From assembly GCF_001624705.1 (NCBI RefSeq), contig NZ_JSEO01000024.1, positions 1 to 46,074 on the forward strand: a DNA stretch of 46,074 bases, read 5' to 3'. Position 1 is the first letter of the stretch. Each line of letters begins with the position of its first letter. This document shows positions 44,597 to 46,074 of the stretch, piece after piece. The translations under genes were made by a program, and so were the position numbers. The notes under the pieces were generated by a model that was given only the letters and a program-made list of their open reading frames with translations, was not told the DNA's origin and made no database searches. The DNA comes from Marinomonas sp. SBI8L (lineage in GTDB: Bacteria; Pseudomonadota; Gammaproteobacteria; Pseudomonadales; Marinomonadaceae).

Positions 44597-44742
44597 AATA
44601 CGAAAAACTTCAATGAATATTTTAAATTTAGCCTAAAATTTAAGATTTTCTTATTATTTTCAACCATAAAATGATGAACTTGATCGAAGTGAGTGTTGTT
44701 CAGGTGTTGTTTCCTTTTATTTCTTTTAAAATGGATGTCTTT
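44597..44742. repeat. 146-bp direct repeat, right copy
   Basis: Starts 22 bp after the helicase stop. Partner of 41096-41241; together they bracket the tandem array and the helicase gene. More A/T-rich than the left copy, so the two have diverged. Confidence 0.8.
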
Positions 44743-44796
44743 AGTAATTAAGCTGTTAGTTTACTAAATTATCAAGTGGAGTTAGAAGGTAACAAT

Positions 44797-45348
44797 ATGT
44801 TTAGCGAAATTAAAATAAACCATCAAGAACACGTATTAAATATTGAAGAAGCTTATTCTAAGTCTAAAAAACTAGGATTAAGCCCCGATTTTTTGAGTTA
44901 CAGAAAACTAGACAAGAATGACTTTAATAATCTTTTTTCTATTATTGACAGGCTTCAACCTGTAATGAATTATGACCACTTATCAGGTGCATGTTTACTC
45001 GTCCATTCTAATTTGAAAGAGGCATTTGCAGCACACGGTTATTCTTCAGAATTAGTTTTTGGAGATATATATATAAATGGCGAGCCTCATATGGGTTGCA
45101 GCATAAATACATTAATGGAGCAGTTAAATGAAGGGGTTTCAAATAAAACTCAAAAAGTTCATTGTTGGTTATTGTTAGAGAGTGGGCAATTCTTTGATGC
45201 AACTATATTTCGTGACTTTACGGGGGGAGTTTATGCCGCAGAACTGTATGGTTATAATAAATCAGAATTAGATGGATATACTTTCGAATTTAAACCAATG
45301 CTAGTAGGCAATGGTTTTCTTGAAAAAACAAACCCAATTATTAAATGA
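44797..45348 (+). CDS. Uncharacterised protein with Cys-His-Asp pattern (transglutaminase-like)
   Basis: 183 residues, no signal peptide. Cys66 in HLSGACLLVHSNLKEAF starts a helix; His122 and Asp134 follow in KVHCWLLLESGQFFDATIF. This Cys-helix, then His-strand, then Asp-strand order is that of transglutaminase/papain-like folds, including lasso-peptide proteases. I cannot name a family and the catalytic reading is inference. The ATG 44797 has GAAGGT upstream. It follows the right 146-bp repeat and precedes the 360-bp tandem repeats, so it is probably part of the mobile region. Confidence 0.65.
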   Translation: MFSEIKINHQEHVLNIEEAYSKSKKLGLSPDFLSYRKLDKNDFNNLFSIIDRLQPVMNYDHLSGACLLVHSNLKEAFAAHGYSSELVFGDIYINGEPHMGCSINTLMEQLNEGVSNKTQKVHCWLLLESGQFFDATIFRDFTGGVYAAELYGYNKSELDGYTFEFKPMLVGNGFLEKTNPIIK

Positions 45349-45385
45349 AAGATGTAGTCGGTTGTTCAAGTAAACTAATAATATA

Positions 45386-45745
45386 AATTACCATAGACAT
45401 ATATGGACGCTCCCGTGCCGTCAAGGCAATAGTTACCCAAACCACTTTTTAATTCTGAATATTAAGTGGTTTTGTCTTTTTCTTATTAACCGCTTTTGAT
45501 CTTTACCAATTCCAAAAACTCGATGAAGGGTCGTACTAGACATATATCCGGCCTGTTATGAAAACGCTTTTTGTTGGTTTTCTGGCCTTGATGAGATCCG
45601 TACTTAACTGTCTTTATCACCCAATCGGTTTCAAGAACCTTGTCCATGCCAGACTGTCGTTAAGTGCGGAAAACCCGCTTTCACATCATTTGTTCGTCGA
45701 CTTTGGTTAGATCTTTTTCGGCTGTTTAACTCTTTAGTTGTTTTC
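45386..45745 (+). repeat. 360-bp tandem direct repeat, copy 1
   Basis: Identical to copy 2 except at five positions over the 329 bp that can be compared (45395, 45414, 45429, 45436, 45500). It contains a hairpin AAACCACTT...AAGTGGTTT at about 45439-45473 followed by T-rich sequence, and CCAT...ATGG near the start. Such low divergence means a recent duplication or ongoing homogenisation. Confidence 0.95.
45486..45647 (-). CDS. 53-residue ORF inside repeat copy 1
   Basis: Begins MDKVLETDWVIKTVKYGSHQ, ends ELVKIKSG. Copy 2 keeps it with one change (Ile to Val near the end). No Shine-Dalgarno site is evident and an overlapping plus-strand ORF of 50 codons (45558-45710, MKTLFVGFLALMRS...) is equally conserved, so neither is proven coding. 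Confidence 0.25.
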   Translation of the reverse strand: MDKVLETDWVIKTVKYGSHQGQKTNKKRFHNRPDICLVRPFIEFLELVKIKSG

Positions 45746-46074
45746 AATTACCATGGACATATATGGACGCTCCTGTGCCGTCAAGGCATTAGTTATCCAA
45801 ACCACTTTTTAATTCTGAATATTAAGTGGTTTTGTCTTTTTCTTATTAACCGCTTTTGACCTTTACCAATTCCAAAAACTCGATGAAGGGTCGTACTAGA
45901 CATATATCCGGCCTGTTATGAAAACGCTTTTTGTTGGTTTTCTGGCCTTGATGAGATCCGTACTTAACTGTCTTTATCACCCAATCGGTTTCAAGAACCT
46001 TGTCCATGCCAGACTGTCGTTAAGTGCGGAAAACCCGCTTTCACATCATTTGTTCGTCGACTTTGGTTAGATCT
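45746..46074 (+). repeat. 360-bp tandem direct repeat, copy 2 (cut by window end)
   Basis: 329 of 360 bp are visible. Its first bases TCAATTACCATGGACA also occur, with one base inserted, at the end of the gene remnant at 39944-39959. Further copies may follow outside the window. Confidence 0.93.
45846..46007 (-). CDS. 53-residue ORF inside repeat copy 2
   Basis: Same frame and length as the ORF in copy 1, with Val in place of Ile in the tail LVKVKSG. The overlapping plus-strand ORF is at 45918-46070. Coding status uncertain. Confidence 0.25.
   Translation of the reverse strand: MDKVLETDWVIKTVKYGSHQGQKTNKKRFHNRPDICLVRPFIEFLELVKVKSG

Larger units (their letters stand above)
45349..46074. other. 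Terminal non-genic stretch dominated by 360-bp tandem repeat
   Basis: After a short spacer (45349-45385) the rest of the window is two tandem copies of one 360-bp unit. Apart from the small ORFs listed, no gene is visible. Confidence 0.7.

Noticed and set aside
45386-46074. Integron attC sites
   Set aside because: Core-like heptamers such as GTTAGAT and GTTTAAC occur, but they are not arranged as a foldable attC pair, the period of 360 bp has no cassette gene, and no integrase is in view.

Overview
The window looks like chromosome of a low-GC marine gammaproteobacterium of the Oceanospirillales type; Marinomonas or a relative is my best guess. That rests on base composition and gene families (orphan Hcp, YhaJ/YqjF/YhaK/YqjG-type stress genes, GMC oxidoreductase with aldehyde dehydrogenase, a REP-type transposase relic), not on any marker gene. 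I see no tRNA, rRNA, CRISPR array or complete insertion sequence.

Layout. 1-1320: the tail of an IS30-type transposase, a 600-bp non-coding stretch and an orphan T6SS hcp with its terminator. 1570-4725: CBS-pair protein, PAS protein, YgfF-like SDR and glycerate kinase. 4769-9666: a quinone/nitro-electrophile defence cluster. A YhaJ-like LysR gene diverges from a doxX-pirin-nitroreductase-glutathionyl-hydroquinone reductase operon across a perfect palindrome, and a GlxA-like AraC regulator closes the block. 9809-20275: small NIPSNAP, YCII and GNAT proteins, isoaspartyl dipeptidase, a membrane GGDEF enzyme, a TetR gene and an Old Yellow Enzyme gene that share an operator, a periplasmic binding protein, a CDF metal exporter, a CmcJ-like oxygenase and a YdcH protein. 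20364-26567: lipid/alcohol oxidation genes (NTF2-like, dienoyl-CoA isomerase-like crotonase, GMC oxidoreductase, its Tat-exported partner, aldehyde dehydrogenase) with a divergent TetR gene. 26598-29843: a two-component system, a 755-bp non-coding region and an O6-alkylguanine methyltransferase gene.

30297-46074 is an accessory, defence-like island. A type I restriction-modification operon carries a SIR2-like gene translationally coupled between hsdS and hsdR. Next come a membrane pentapeptide-repeat protein, a gene remnant and a broken REP-type transposase. Then follows a module of ten tandem 20/21-bp repeats and a HelD-like helicase gene with a nuclease-like insertion, bracketed by two ungapped 146-bp direct repeats. 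Last are a Cys-His-Asp (transglutaminase-like) protein and two near-identical 360-bp tandem repeats running off the window end.

The most interesting points are the SIR2 gene inside the R-M operon, the repeat-bracketed helicase module with its iteron-like array, the 360-bp tandem repeat with conserved small ORFs, and a dispersed ~140-bp intergenic repeat present in opposite orientations near 15.1 and 28.6 kb.
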